Below, one piece after another: positions 47,845 through 59,109 of a stretch of DNA of 64,000 nt. A model generated the notes under the pieces. It ran no database searches, was not told where the DNA came from, and was given only the letters and a program-made list of their open reading frames with translations. A program made the translations under genes and the position numbers. The stretch comes from Symbiodinium sp. CCMP2592 (Eukaryota; Sar; Dinophyceae; Suessiales; Symbiodiniaceae), in assembly GCA_905221615.1 (NCBI GenBank), contig CAJNDT010000491.1:620001-684000 (forward strand), read 5' to 3'. The first letter of the stretch is position 1; the number at the start of each line of letters is the position of its first letter.

Positions 47845-48114
47845 GTTGCGAAAATGCTGCCAGGTTCGAACTTCCTCAAAATTTGTAAAGCTGTACATGC
47901 CAAAACATCGCCAGGCGCGAATTTTCCCAACATCCCCAAAATCTCAGCAACCATGGCCCTGCACTCCATGTAGATGCCTGGGGGATTTTGGGAAAATTCG
48001 AGCCTGGCGATGCTTTGGCACTTGCAGCTTCGCGAATTTTGAGGGAAATTCGAGCCTGGCGAGGTTTTGGCAACCTCAGATGCGAAAACACTGCCAGGCT
48101 CGACTTTCCCAAGA
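47845..48114. repeat. Fold-back element with ~110-bp arms
   Basis: The left arm (47845-47955) and right arm (about 47,966-48,075) are inverted copies at roughly 80% identity by eye, sharing GCCAGGC(T)CGAATTTTCCC and TGCCAAAGCATCG-like words. A third partial copy of the arm motif follows to 48,114. No coding capacity. Could be a MITE or a hairpin RNA source. Confidence 0.65.
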
Positions 48115-48179
48115 TCCTGAAACCTGAAATGAATAGAATAGAAGAACAGCTGTACCATGTACTCATACACGGGCCTTTA

Positions 48180-51100
48180 ATTCCTTCGGGTTCCCAACTG
48201 TACTCTTGCTTCTTTCTTTCATCGAACATAATTTGAGCAGTTGTTAAGATCAGCTTTGCTCAAAAAAGGGAGGCCAGCTGTACTATGTAAAGGTGAAACC
48301 CGACTGTGTTCTCGGATGCCTTCGAACGTTTTATGCAATGCACATGTTCCTTGAACTCTGCATCATGTTTAAACATTGTGGAGTTCTTGTTTCTTTATCG
48401 AGGTAAGATCTTGCTAACAATTTGTAACCTTGCCCGTTGTCTGAACTACGAAAAATGTCCTTGTATTGTTTCTAGTATTCATAAACAAAAATAAAGAAAC
48501 TGATAAGCTCAGTTGTTTCATCAAATTACATATAAAGTGAGTTCCCCAGTAGTACCGTTTTTGCCTTCTTAATATTGTGGTTCCCTTATTCAAACTGAAT
48601 AACAGGGAAAAGGGTACCATTCAGGGGGCATTGGTTAATCTAGTAAATGAGCTTTCAATTGCTTGAATTACTGGCAGTAGCAACTCTTCTCTCATCGAGC
48701 AAAATCATAACCGAGTCAATGTCAACCTTACTCAAACTGTAAATCAATGGTTCTACCACTTTTTTGACATAATCCGACAAAATTTGCTTCCAGCATTGCT
48801 CGGGGGCTCTGAGGGGAGTTTTGAAGTTGTTTCATGCTGTACTCAAGGATGGCAGGAGCTTTATCACTTGCACGGCGCAGCGGAGCTCGATCATGTTCTG
48901 ATCCCGGATCGTCTTGCAGCGTTTATGGAAAGAACAGCAAATGTGTTGGGAAGAACAACGAATGCTTTCCAGATGCATGTCTATCTTAGTTCCCACGAAG
49001 TATAAAGCGCAAAAAGTTCGACATCCTTTACTTCTGACCGAATCTGTTTGGAATTTGGTGGAGGGACATCACTTCTTTCCCGCAACACTCAGATTTTAAA
49101 TTTGTGCTTTGGGCAGACTGTAAGAAATCGTTGAATTCCAGCCACTGATAAGGGGCTGAGGCTGCAAGGGTGGCTTCTTGTGTTTCTTTGTGATGAAACA
49201 AGATTTCTAATGAACGAAAACAACACCACCAATTTTCTTTCTCAATTTGGAAAATATCAGGTTGCCCTCGGTTCCTATGAAGCATGAAGATACATGGAGG
49301 TTACTTTTCATGTTCTGTGATGTGCCAAAGCTTGATTTTTTGAAAGATAGGAAACACCTCTGTTTAGTGTTGTTGATAGCAAGCCAAAGATACCATTGTT
49401 ATGATTGTTTTCAATGAACGAGTTGTCCTTATTCCTTATGGTGCGTGAGAACAGCAACGATTTCTGTTCAAACTGTTCATTTTACGTAGTTCGACAAACT
49501 TTAAATGATGATCAAATCAAGAGTCTTTATAATCATTGACAGAATTTGTGAATTAGGTAAAGATGGAAAAAAAACTCTTATCTATGCTTCTCTGTGATGC
49601 AGAGGAAATCTCCCACGGCAAGAAGAGTTTCTGCTCTGTTATTGAGAGCACACTGATTGTCCGGAACCAAAAGAGGTTTCTGAGCGACAAACGAGCGGTA
49701 GGAACGCAAAACGGAGCGCCAAACAGAATCCGTTTTGGGGTTGAGGTGGTGTTCAAACCACACAAATACGTAAAATAAGTAGTGGTAAGCAGCGGTGAAG
49801 TGGAGAAACCACGGTAAATATAAATGGATTCTTCATTTGGCAACAACAGACAAAGTCTAAAGATGGTGGGAGCACAGTGGGCGAGAAGGCTGGCATGGAT
49901 CATGGGTGGACGGTGGGGGCGTGACCATATGTACACATGTATATGTGTATGAACATCTTTGTAGAACCCCAAAGGAACCCTATAGCCCCCAAAATCAAGA
50001 GGAGACCATTCGAGAAGAAAGCCAGGCCGCTAATGACCGGCTTCTTTCCTCCCATTGGCGCTGGAGCTCTGCAGCGATGTCATGCCTTGGGCAGTACGGT
50101 CCGGCGCTTGGGGTGAACGAGATAGCGTCTAAGATTTTGTGGTCTCGACGCAAGTTTAATTCAGAGGCTGGGGGCTTTCGGGGTTGAAGCCGCGATCAGT
50201 GTTCAAGGTGTAAGAAGTTCATGGCGGTTTTGGGAGTGAGGGTATGAGTTCAATATGGCAACCAGATGCAAACAGGTCCGCAGGATTGGTGTTCGGTAGG
50301 GCAGGCGAGAAGAACAACACCAAAGGAACCTCCATTTACATACATCCAGAATCAACCAAAAACCAACCTCAACTGTTAACCCGACAACCGAAGTCTCTAA
50401 AAACGATGTTGTCAAGGTGCTGGTTCTGCAGCGACTCGCACGCGAGTTCAACCAGCTCCTCACGGAGCGATCAACACAGTCAATGCTGGCAGATCTACCG
50501 TGCCCCACACACCGGAAATACAAGTGGGGGATGGCTGATGCCCGCAAATAATTGCACCAGTAAGCATAAGCCATGATTTAATTTTGTGTACTTGCAATAC
50601 TATGATGTTGAATACTTTACTGGTGGTACTATATTCTTATTCATGTACCAAGACAAACAAATACCAGAGACCAAAGAAACCCAGAGCCTTCGCACGATTG
50701 AGAATCAGAAAGGCTTAAAGATGAGGACTATCCTTGTGCCTATTATGGATGCTTAAACTTCCGGTGCAAACGACATCCAAAGAGCTAGCCCCGAGACCGA
50801 GCCGATACCGCGAGCCCGTAAACCCTAAGCCGAATGTTGCTTCCGCTCGCGGCGGCTTTGTGACTCAAAACCCAGACTGAGAAAAACCAGAACCCTCAGC
50901 CAACGACCCTAATCCCCAAAGGAGAGACGGTGTTTAGAGGGCTGATTACATCTTGGGCCAAAGCCCTGAATAGTAGACTATGTTGTGGGGGTTGTTTGAA
51001 CACGGTGACCGCTGCGAACATGCTTTATTTGGGTGAAAGTCAGATCTTGGTGAGTTTCCATGCTTCTATATTCAAACATTTTCAAGAGTTTTGGGGTTTT

Positions 51101-52400
51101 TGTAATGTAGCGTTTGGCTCGGAATCTTGCGCCCTACGTGGCTACGTGGACGCCCCAATTTCCGTGTGGTAAGGCCTGAATCTTTTCTGTTCTGTGTGGA
51201 TTGTGTTCGAGCCGTCTCGAAGAGGCGGCGCATCCCCAAGTTCATGCAGAAGGACACTTATTCCAGAAAGAAAAGGAGCAGGAACGTGGACCTTCAATCG
51301 ACCGTTGCGACACGTGGTCTTCAACCCAAGTCGACATGTCTCGCACCGGGATGAAGGGAGGAACCAGCTGCGAAATGGCCAGCAGTGAAATCAACCTCGG
51401 TTCCAGTGTCCAAACATATAGGCAGGCCAAAGGAGGGCAGTTTTTCCGTCTCCCGAAGGAGATTGTCACTCCGGAGCAGTCTCAAGCAGCACAGCCGGGG
51501 TGGAACTATCAAAGCGCCGAACAAAATCATCTGCCCACGCAGGGCTGCCGATGCCTGAGGTGGGGGCTGACGAATCCCAATCGTGCCGCGAAACTGGGGC
51601 AGTCATGGGAGGGAGGAGCTGACGGCGTCCAAAGTCCTCTTCAAGAGACCGAATAAAAGCTGACATGGTGAGGCGGAACATGGCGTCCGCAGCCGGATCG
51701 TCGGGGCGTCTGCCCCTCCTAGTAAGTGTCAAGGTGGAGCCATCCATCATCAAATGTGAAACTAAGACCCTCGAAACATGCTATTGACAATGAAGGTCAC
51801 ATGGGGCGAGGCTTGAAGGCTGGGTAGAAGGGCGAGCTGTTCCAAGTGCCGCCGAAGCTCCACGCAAGCAGAAGCTGGCAAAACGATATGAGCAATTGTT
51901 GACGAAGCATCCTGGAGCGACGGCTTCACGCACCACCTGATAAAGGCACCATGAAGGTTAAGTTAATTAAGCGCCCAAAGATTGCGCACTGCCTCGAACA
52001 TGTGCTGGCAAGTGTTGGCGGCCAGACTTATGCACTTATATATCCTCACCAGGAAGTGTACCAGCGGGTACCAGCATGCAGCACGTGTCGCTGCGCGCGC
52101 AAGACATGTGGGAGCTCCTCCCTCACCTTGCGCTGATAAACTTTCCCAAGGATGCTCGATATAAGGATGGATCTAAATTCGTGGCATTGGAAAGCCACAA
52201 GCGTCTTCTTCGCGAGTGTGACAGTGACGAGTTCACCGCCCCTGAAGGAGATCGGTTCTCGCAAGCCTAGCCGCCCAGCCCGAGCACAGGAAAGAGCTGA
52301 CGAGACGTCGTCGCCACATGTGCCTGCAAAAGCTCATGCGACCCAGAAAATGCAAGGGTCCATTCAGGAAAGCGGTACTAAATATTCATCTCTAATTAGA
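48180..52400. other. Gene-poor stretch
   Basis: AT-richer DNA from 48.2 to 49.9 kb with only short frames, a TTTTAAATTTGTGC word at 49094-49107, and a G-rich GTGACCATATGTACACATG border near 49,919. A 95-residue minus frame (51753-51466) and an 80-residue plus frame (50930-51172) look no better than chance. I support no gene here. Confidence 0.5.
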
Positions 52401-52411
52401 GTTTATAGTTT

Positions 52412-53116
52412 TTATTTCCAAATCCACAAACGGATAATCTTCAATCGCAATATAATTTCATTCACAAATATGTATATGACATTCGGTATCACAAAGTCCA
52501 CACTGGCAGAAGCTCTCGCGCACACTTGTTTTATCGTTGATGCCGCGGGGTAGAATCCGAAACGAGTTTCGACCCGTCTCCCCTGACCACAAGGTCACGC
52601 TTCCAAAGCGTGGCACAAGAGTCACGAGGACACCCAACGCACGTGTTCAACACTTGTGCACCCGTGATATACCCCGGGCGGGTGGGCGGGTAAACAAATT
52701 TTTCCAACTTCTCTTGAGCTGGAAATGCTGTGACGTGAGGCAATCCAAGTCATCGCTACAATTGAAGATAAATCCTCAACCGTGTTTCAAAACATGAAAA
52801 ACCGGTTGTTGTGGAAAGGAAATAAAGTGATAATCACAAGTGATGAGGTCACTTATTTCCAAATCCACAAACGGATAATCTTCAATCGCAATATAATTTC
52901 ATTCACAAATATGTATATGACATTCGGTATCACAAAGTCCACACTGGCAGAAGCTCTCGCGCACACTTGTTTTATCGTTGATGCCGTGGGGTAGAATCCG
53001 AAACGAGTTTCGACCCGTCTCCCCTGACCACAAGGTCACGCTTCCAAAGCGTGGCACAAGAGTCACGAGGACACCCAATGCACGTGTTCAACACTTGTGC
53101 ACCCGTGATATACCCC
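52412..53116. repeat. Two 264-bp direct repeats 441 bp apart
   Basis: Copies at 52412-52675 and 52853-53116 differ at only a few positions. They start TTATTTCCAAATCC and end GATATACCCC, so they are not TG...CA repeats. Each contains CACGC-TTTGGAA-GCGTG on the minus strand, which resembles an anticodon arm, next to a GACC/GGTC stem. The 177-bp spacer has no gene. Origin by tandem duplication or a tRNA-derived SINE is possible. Confidence 0.8.
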
Positions 53117-53196
53117 AGGCAAAGTGCACTACCTCGTCCCTGCAAGTCAAGCCAGCAGTCTGCCGAAATGGCAATCCGTCACCTCAGCGCCCTGGC

Positions 53197-55053
53197 TCAA
53201 CAAGCGCTCGGTGATCCGACGGCTCGGTTCGTCAGAAGGGTTAGAGTAGGTACCCTTCCAAACCATGGGCGAGCTTTCCATTTGTGCTCGAGGCTGACGA
53301 AACTCTGGATGAGGGAGCGTCCATTCTTGGTGACAGATTTGCCAGCAATCAAAGCGGATTGAGCAGCCTCGTTATCAAGATAGAACACAGAAAAACTGTC
53401 CTGCAACCATTGCCCCCAAAGCTTGAAAGCGATGACTGCGGCATACAATTCTACCTCGTATATGGGGTGCTCTGAATCGGCTTCCAAGGTTTGCAAATCG
53501 TCCTCATGCACATGTGAACTGAAGAAAGCCAAGGGCGTACCTGTGCAATCATACAGCACGCCCCCAATGCCAGCTTTGATGTTCGAAGTTGGCTCGTGAG
53601 ATCCATCAGTGAAGACGAACATCTCTCGTCCCGTAGTTTGTCGAATCTCCAAAGGGCGGGCCTCCTTCAGATATGCCAGCATAGTCTCAAGCGCAGAAAC
53701 CAAGTCGTCATTCAACCCTGAGTGGGTGTCGTGACTTTGTGCCCTCAAAGATATCTGATGCATAGCCTCACAGGGGGATCTTCCAAAGAGATATGAGGTG
53801 CACCAGTGCGTGCGACCGCGCAGCACCTCCGCATCCTTGGGTTTGAGGGCTCCCTCCTGAAGGATGCTTTCAAGGCTCGACACAAGCTCCTCGGTTCTGG
53901 CCTCGGTGTGTCGGATTGTAACGACACCGTCCTTGAAGCCGCTAAGGTCGAAGGTCAGCTCGAGAGCATTGAAGGATTCCCCGAACTCCGTTGCTTTGCG
54001 GCCTTCCTTGGCGTACTCGACGCCCAAAGCCTCGAAGACTTGACCCGAAAGTCCATTCACCTGAGCCTCATGACCCTCCAAAGCCAACAGGGGAAAGTCA
54101 TCGAAGTAGGCACACCATCCCAGTCCCAAGTCACGAACTCCTGTGTGCCACAGCGCTGCAGAAACCCTCAGGAAGCCCGCCACGCTGCCCGTCGCTCCGA
54201 AAGGGAGCACGTTGGTGCCGTATATGCGGACGACGTTCGAGTCAGTGTCATACACATACACCCCGATGCGAAGATGTTTTCTGTCCTGAGGATGAATGGG
54301 ATAAAATTTGTAAGCGGAGACCAAGTCGATCGTTTTGCCCTTGAGCTTCGACCCCCTCGAGGCATCCCTGTTGAGGAGTTCAACGAAGACGCCAGCCAGC
54401 ACGTCCACACCGTGCAGTGTGAACTTCTCTGGCAGCCCGCATGCAAGGTTCAAACCACAATCCTTTCCGTTGTCAATCACCCTTACCTTGCCTTTCTGGT
54501 TCAGCCCAAACCTGTGAGCAAGGATGATTTCAGAAGGTTTTGCGGCAGCATCGCGGAAGATCCATCCCTTCTTTTCCTCCTCCACAGTTTCCGCCCAGGC
54601 TTTGCGAGCAGTGTCGTCGATCACCGTCTTCTTGAGACGGTTCATCGTGAGAGGAGTCTGATACGAGGATTGGCCCAGCAAGCTTTCCAACGTCGCGGTA
54701 GGCGGCCTAACTCTCTTGTCGAAGATGCCCGTATCCCTCATCCATCCCGTAAGACGGAAACCGTCGCGAAGGTCAGACCACAGCTGCTGGTCTTTGAAGC
54801 CATTCTCTTGAAGGATGTACCGCCATGCCAAAAGATTCTTGTCGCCCAACGCCTTGATCAAGTAAGCAGGTTTCTCCTCAAGCATTTTTGCATTAAGATG
54901 CTTGGTGTCCGCCTCGATCCGGGCCCAGCGGGCCTTTGTGTCTGCAGCAAGCTGCCCCCTCTCCTCACACGTCATGAGAACAGCGTCTGCAATGTCTGAG
55001 GCCGGGCCTTCCCTGCTAGAACCGAGAGCGTTCCTGGGATGTCCAACTCTCAC
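53197..55053 (-). CDS. YR/DIRS-like reverse transcriptase and RNase H
   Basis: A 618-residue frame with RT motifs of dinoflagellate YR-type elements: VRVIDNGKDCGLNLACG (about residue 190), KTIDLVSAYKFYPIHPQDR (palm Asp, about 248), LPFGATGSVAGFLR (about 290) and the catalytic WCAYFDDFPLLA (about 318). An RNase H-like end has VFTDGSHEPTS (about 482), YEVELYAA (about 535) and FYLDNEAAQSAL (about 556). The N-terminal 120 residues are helical and unrecognised. The start at 55053 is only a frame limit; the sequence DDFVKEAVRVGHPRN continues upstream after a frameshift. No tyrosine recombinase is visible in the window. Likely a dead copy. Confidence 0.75.
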   Translation of the reverse strand: MRVGHPRNALGSSREGPASDIADAVLMTCEERGQLAADTKARWARIEADTKHLNAKMLEEKPAYLIKALGDKNLLAWRYILQENGFKDQQLWSDLRDGFRLTGWMRDTGIFDKRVRPPTATLESLLGQSSYQTPLTMNRLKKTVIDDTARKAWAETVEEEKKGWIFRDAAAKPSEIILAHRFGLNQKGKVRVIDNGKDCGLNLACGLPEKFTLHGVDVLAGVFVELLNRDASRGSKLKGKTIDLVSAYKFYPIHPQDRKHLRIGVYVYDTDSNVVRIYGTNVLPFGATGSVAGFLRVSAALWHTGVRDLGLGWCAYFDDFPLLALEGHEAQVNGLSGQVFEALGVEYAKEGRKATEFGESFNALELTFDLSGFKDGVVTIRHTEARTEELVSSLESILQEGALKPKDAEVLRGRTHWCTSYLFGRSPCEAMHQISLRAQSHDTHSGLNDDLVSALETMLAYLKEARPLEIRQTTGREMFVFTDGSHEPTSNIKAGIGGVLYDCTGTPLAFFSSHVHEDDLQTLEADSEHPIYEVELYAAVIAFKLWGQWLQDSFSVFYLDNEAAQSALIAGKSVTKNGRSLIQSFVSLEHKWKARPWFGRVPTLTLLTNRAVGSPSAC

Positions 55054-55101
55054 TGCTTCTTTGACAAAGTCATCGGGTTCTCTTGGGACTCAGCCGGAAC
55101 C

Positions 55102-56496
55102 TCAAAGAGAATTTGGTCTGCAGCCACATCGTACGGGAGCAGGAAGGAGGCATTCGAGCAGTAGAACCACGAAGAATCCGTGCTCGGGGCCAAGATGCAT
55201 GCATGCACTCGGGCACACAGGTTTGCTGGGAGCACGCCGTAGTGGGGCTTGGTTGCACGCTGAGCACGGGTGCCGCCCCCTCTGATTGGCATCCTCTCCG
55301 GCACCCTTCTTGAGCACACAGGACGGTCTGAATGACTGGGGCACACGTGCAACCGGAGCTCCGGCAGCATGCTCTTTGGATTCTTTGGTGGCCGCCACAC
55401 AGCGCTCAGCGAAGCTCGTCCACAGCTGCATCCTCGATCGCCGCGAGTTGTTGAGCTCCATGTCCTGCCGAGCCCGTGCGAGCATCCTCTGCAGCTGATT
55501 GTGCGAGTTCAGCTCCTCGCCATCGGTGTCCAAAGCGAGCTTCGGGGCGAAGCCTTCTTCTTCTCGAACAGCCACGATGAAGCCTTTCATCGGATCGTAA
55601 AGCTTCTTCACCCGGGCGATGCAATCAGCCTCCGTGTCGGCTTTGGCCTTGAACTCCGGGATCTGCACCTGCTGGAAGATGCCAACCAATGTGAGCGGCG
55701 CATCTGCGAACTTGGTCGTGGGCTTTGCCTTGGATGTGCTGGCAGGACCGGCTCCATCCTTAGTCTCATCACTGTTCTGGAGGGGTTGGGCGGCCTCTTT
55801 GTTTTGTTGGGCATCCAGGGTCGCATCCACCAAACGAGCCACGTCCTTGTGGAGGTCGGACTCAACTTCCAGGTTGGCAAGCACGACTGCAGTAGCATCC
55901 TCGGATTTTTCAGCAGGGTCCTTTTCGTCAACCTCCACGTCGAGGGCGAACTCGTCATCCTCGTCCACCTCACACGGAGATGTAGAGGTCAACCACATGC
56001 GGCCAGTCTCATCCCACCAGTTTCGGAGCATCGAAATTGCATAATCGCCGCAAAGGCCGACACTGCAAGTGACGAACATCTTGGTCGCGGCACACAAAGC
56101 TTTGGTGGACAGGTCCTTGAGCTCTGCTTCCGATAGACCTGCAAAGATGCGAACCTCGTTGTCGTTGAAACCCTCGCGAAAGCTGGTGAGGTGCTCGCGC
56201 ATTGTGCCTAAGATTCCGTGGGTGAGGGAGGCCGAACCCCTTGCGCCATGCTTCGTGCGAGAGAAATGATGCGCGCATGCATCCTCTTGCCCGTATTCGC
56301 CAATGGAAACTACCTCAGCGTGTTCAGCACAAGGGTCCTCGTCGCCCACCAGGCCAACCACTCTTGCGACATGGTCGTGCAAGAACTGCCCCGGACAGGG
56401 GGCGTCCGCAAGCTCGAGTTTGTCATGCCACACCTCGGGTAGGGCTTTGCAATCCAGACTCGAGCAGAAGGTTCGCAAACCCGCACCATGCCCCAT
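55102..56496 (-). pseudogene. YR/DIRS-like element, middle region
   Basis: A 464-residue frame between the methyltransferase-like fragment and the RT. It begins with a stretch continuing the upstream domain (PEVWHDKLELADAPCPGQF), then a Glu/Asp-rich linker, a helical charged segment (about residues 260-370) and a Cys-rich end (CSACNQAP). It overlaps the previous frame by 187 bp and ends before the RT frame, so at least two frameshifts separate it from its neighbours. Function is unknown apart from membership of the element. Confidence 0.5.
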
Positions 56497-57422
56497 GGAA
56501 CCAATTTGCGTTGTACCACACGAGCACCCTTCGGGTAGCAGCGCAGCAAGGATGTAGCCAAGTCCGCGGAGCGAACAGGGATGGCCCAGCAGTCATATGC
56601 ACGGTAGCAGCTAACCAGAGGCTTCGCGAAGCGGGGCTGGCGTTGCAAGTAAGTCTGCGAGGCCGGTCGTGGGTCTTGCGCAGTGCCGTACAAGTGCTCC
56701 AAGCCAGCAGAGACAATGTAAGCCATGCGCTCGCACAACAAGTGGGGGTAAGCGGCTTCCTCGGCAGTAGGAAAAGTGAGGCGTCCATCGATCACGCGGG
56801 GTTTCCAAGACGCATGCTGATGATCCTTGGAGCAGCGCAGTGCCAATGGCTGAAACCGGTCATCGGAACACCAAAGCAAGGTACTTTTGTTGCGAGTGCC
56901 ACCATGCATGCATGCATCGAAAACGACCTCATTGTGAGGCACCCGGAAGAGGTGGTCGAGACCATCACATAACCAAGCCAAAGAATTGAGAGGATTCTCA
57001 ATGGTGACGAAGATATCCAAGGACAAAGCCAAGTCAGTGATTTGACCCACCGCTGCGTACAACTTGTTGGCAAGGTCAACACGCACACGATCGGTGCCGC
57101 GGAGTGACTGCAAGCCCTGCGGCTTTTGTGGGCTACGGAGTGGCTTAGGCATGTTGATGCCGCTGTCTGTGACGCCTGACAATGGCCTGACGCGAGCAGC
57201 AGATGCAGTGACTTTGACTTTTGACTTTGAAGCGCAGACAGGTTGGATCCATCTTACGTGGCACGAACAGAACTTCGTTCCGGCTGCAGTGCAGCTAAAA
57301 TTCGCGAAAGTTGCAAAAGATTGCAAGCAAGCTGCAATGGTAGAGAAGCTGTACAAAGCAAAGAGGCTGTCACCAGCCCAAAGCAAAGTCGAGACACTGA
57401 ACACGGGATCCGGGATGCACAA
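56310..57422 (-). pseudogene. Methyltransferase-like fragment of the YR/DIRS-like element
   Basis: Contains PKPLRSPQKPQG, RVRVDLANKLYAAV, then FVTIENPLNSLAWL (about residue 145) and a Cys/His-containing stretch HNEVVFDACMHGG. This matches the second half of the MT-like domain whose first half (PCGTCSRARE) is seen at 18.3 kb in another element. DNA methylation is the nominal activity of such domains, but this copy lacks the first half and is frameshifted. The N-terminal 75 residues do not look coding. Confidence 0.5.
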
Positions 57423-57532
57423 GCGGTCACCCTCGCTGTGACACTTACGGAAAGGTGGGAGCTACAATGTGGTCGCCTTCACATGTGAAACCGCGGCAAC
57501 AACACTACCTCCTACCTACACTTAAGCAACCC

Positions 57533-58222
57533 TCACAGCTCAGAGTCAGAAAGAAAAGAGTCGAAGGAATCATGAGACATATCGGAATCCACATCCCGCT
57601 CAGTTGGAGCAACATCTGAAGCCACATCCGAAGCAGTGGAGAGCAGTCTGGTCTCAGCAGATGCCAGAGCATCGCACCAGGCCCATGAGTATTCACTTTC
57701 GCGAACAAGCAAGTGGAACGGCCGAGGGTCCTCCCGCATGCGATGTAGAATAAGTGTATATGCCATCTCGAAGAAATCTTCCTTATGATCTCCATCCAGC
57801 ATCAAACGAAAGAATGCAAGCTGGTGCCACATATCAGCACCCTCAAGTTCCTCAAGTATCTGCCGAGTGATGGCATGACGATGCTCCAAGCCCGCTGGAA
57901 ACTGCTCAAAATAGATACGGATACCAGCATCACGAATTCTATATATCTGTATACCACGAATGACCAAGTACATCGCCAAAGTCTCATCTGAAAGAATCAA
58001 GGAAGCCGGCATGCCCAGAAGTACATGCTGCCATGTCTCACCACACTGCGCTTGCCCAGGAGAGTGCAAATGCCCAGCAGCACCACATGTCATCACGGCA
58101 TCCGCCGCATGTGACACTGAAGACAATGCATGGCCAGTCACATCAAGCGCTCGCGTCATGTAGAACGCAAACACTAATGAAACCCACTGACCCTGGAGCA
58201 AGCACAGACAGAGAGGCGGCAT
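57533..58222 (-). CDS. ORF after the USP-like domain, unknown
   Basis: An ATG at 58222 overlaps the stop of the preceding USP-like frame. 229 residues with globular composition, ending acidic and Ser-rich (SDMSHDSFDSFLSDSEL). No family recognised. It is either the 3'-terminal ORF of the LINE or the true C-terminus of the polyprotein after a one-base shift. Confidence 0.4.
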   Translation of the reverse strand: MPPLCLCLLQGQWVSLVFAFYMTRALDVTGHALSSVSHAADAVMTCGAAGHLHSPGQAQCGETWQHVLLGMPASLILSDETLAMYLVIRGIQIYRIRDAGIRIYFEQFPAGLEHRHAITRQILEELEGADMWHQLAFFRLMLDGDHKEDFFEMAYTLILHRMREDPRPFHLLVRESEYSWAWCDALASAETRLLSTASDVASDVAPTERDVDSDMSHDSFDSFLSDSEL

Positions 58223-59109
58223 CAGGCATGGAGCGCATCACCCGACAGGACAGGCTGTGTCGCACGTTGCATGAAGAGCAAGTAGCTTCGGGACGCCAAA
58301 TTTTCAAGCTCGGATGTTCCACAACGCACAGCCTGACGGTCGTCATCTGTGATGTAATGCACAGCACTTGCACCGGCATTCCCCGACCCCTGCCCCATCA
58401 GCAAAACACGGTAGTGCCCCGAGGACACCTGAGCACCATAGTGCAACACCACAGCTGTGGTGTGATAAATCTGATGATGCACGGCATGCCGAGAGGCGCA
58501 CACTGGCAAGCATAGGCGACCCGGAATGGGCAGCGCAGCATTGTCACGAACCTGAAAGACCCCACGACCCTTAAAACGGTCAAGCTGAAGTACAACCCAC
58601 TCGGCATCTGAGCGAAACGCATGAAGGTGCCTTTGCTGGTGCCATTCGTCCACACTGGCCTGGATGTCCGGATGCAATCGCTGATCTGGTCTACGCATGG
58701 GAATGAGGACAACGCCAGAGCCCCGATCACGCGTGAGTGATCCATCATCCCCATCCGGAAAAGCCTCCCATGGACTGAGAGCGAGGACGGAATCGACCGA
58801 ACTCAGAACATGCTGCAAGAACTCGGCTGCGTCATGCTGCCGATAGGGCTCCGACCACTGATCTGCCAAGCTGGACCACGCAGCCAAGTTGCGCAGGGTG
58901 AGGGCCTTCGACACTTTAGCATTTTGCACAGCCCTGAGCACCTGCCCCAGGTGGGTGCATGCGAACCTGTGCCCAGCATAGCAGATGGGCTGAAGCAGCC
59001 TAGACAGTGCCATGATAACCGCATTCGCATAACACTGATTTCCTGGGTTTCTGAGGATCACACGACTCAGAGTGCATTCAACAGCTCCTGAAGTTTCTCC
59101 AGCTGCGCG
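58222..59109 (-). CDS. Ubiquitin-specific protease (USP/UCH)-like domain encoded in a LINE
   Basis: Contains the Cys box ILRNPGNQCYANAVIMAL (catalytic Cys at 59032-59034), QHDAAEFLQHVL, LQLDRF, the His box LHYGAQVSSGHYRVLL (about 58,390-58,440), YITDDD and SYLLFMQR. These are the ordered motifs of USP cysteine proteases, which remove ubiquitin from proteins. It follows the LINE RT and zinc-finger region in the same orientation, and the frame upstream of 59,109 is not convincing, so it is probably the C-terminal part of the LINE polyprotein after a one-base shift. At about 295 residues it is near the minimal USP size. Confidence 0.72.
   Translation of the reverse strand, partial: RAAGETSGAVECTLSRVILRNPGNQCYANAVIMALSRLLQPICYAGHRFACTHLGQVLRAVQNAKVSKALTLRNLAAWSSLADQWSEPYRQHDAAEFLQHVLSSVDSVLALSPWEAFPDGDDGSLTRDRGSGVVLIPMRRPDQRLHPDIQASVDEWHQQRHLHAFRSDAEWVVLQLDRFKGRGVFQVRDNAALPIPGRLCLPVCASRHAVHHQIYHTTAVVLHYGAQVSSGHYRVLLMGQGSGNAGASAVHYITDDDRQAVRCGTSELENLASRSYLLFMQRATQPVLSGDALHA

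Larger units (their letters stand above)
53197..57422 (-). mobile_element. YR/DIRS-like retroelement fragment
   Basis: MT-like fragment, linker and RT-RNase H in the same orientation, each in a different frame. No recombinase or terminal repeats are recognised. The 264-bp direct repeats at 52.4-53.1 kb lie just downstream of its 3' end and might be related, but nothing proves it. Confidence 0.6.

Noticed and set aside
52580-52680. Possible tRNA gene (minus strand)
   Set aside because: An anticodon-arm-like hairpin exists, but the D-arm, T-arm spacing and acceptor stem do not fit a tRNA.
53806-54999. 397-codon plus-strand open frame
   Set aside because: Antisense shadow of the RT-RNase H frame, which has clear catalytic motifs.
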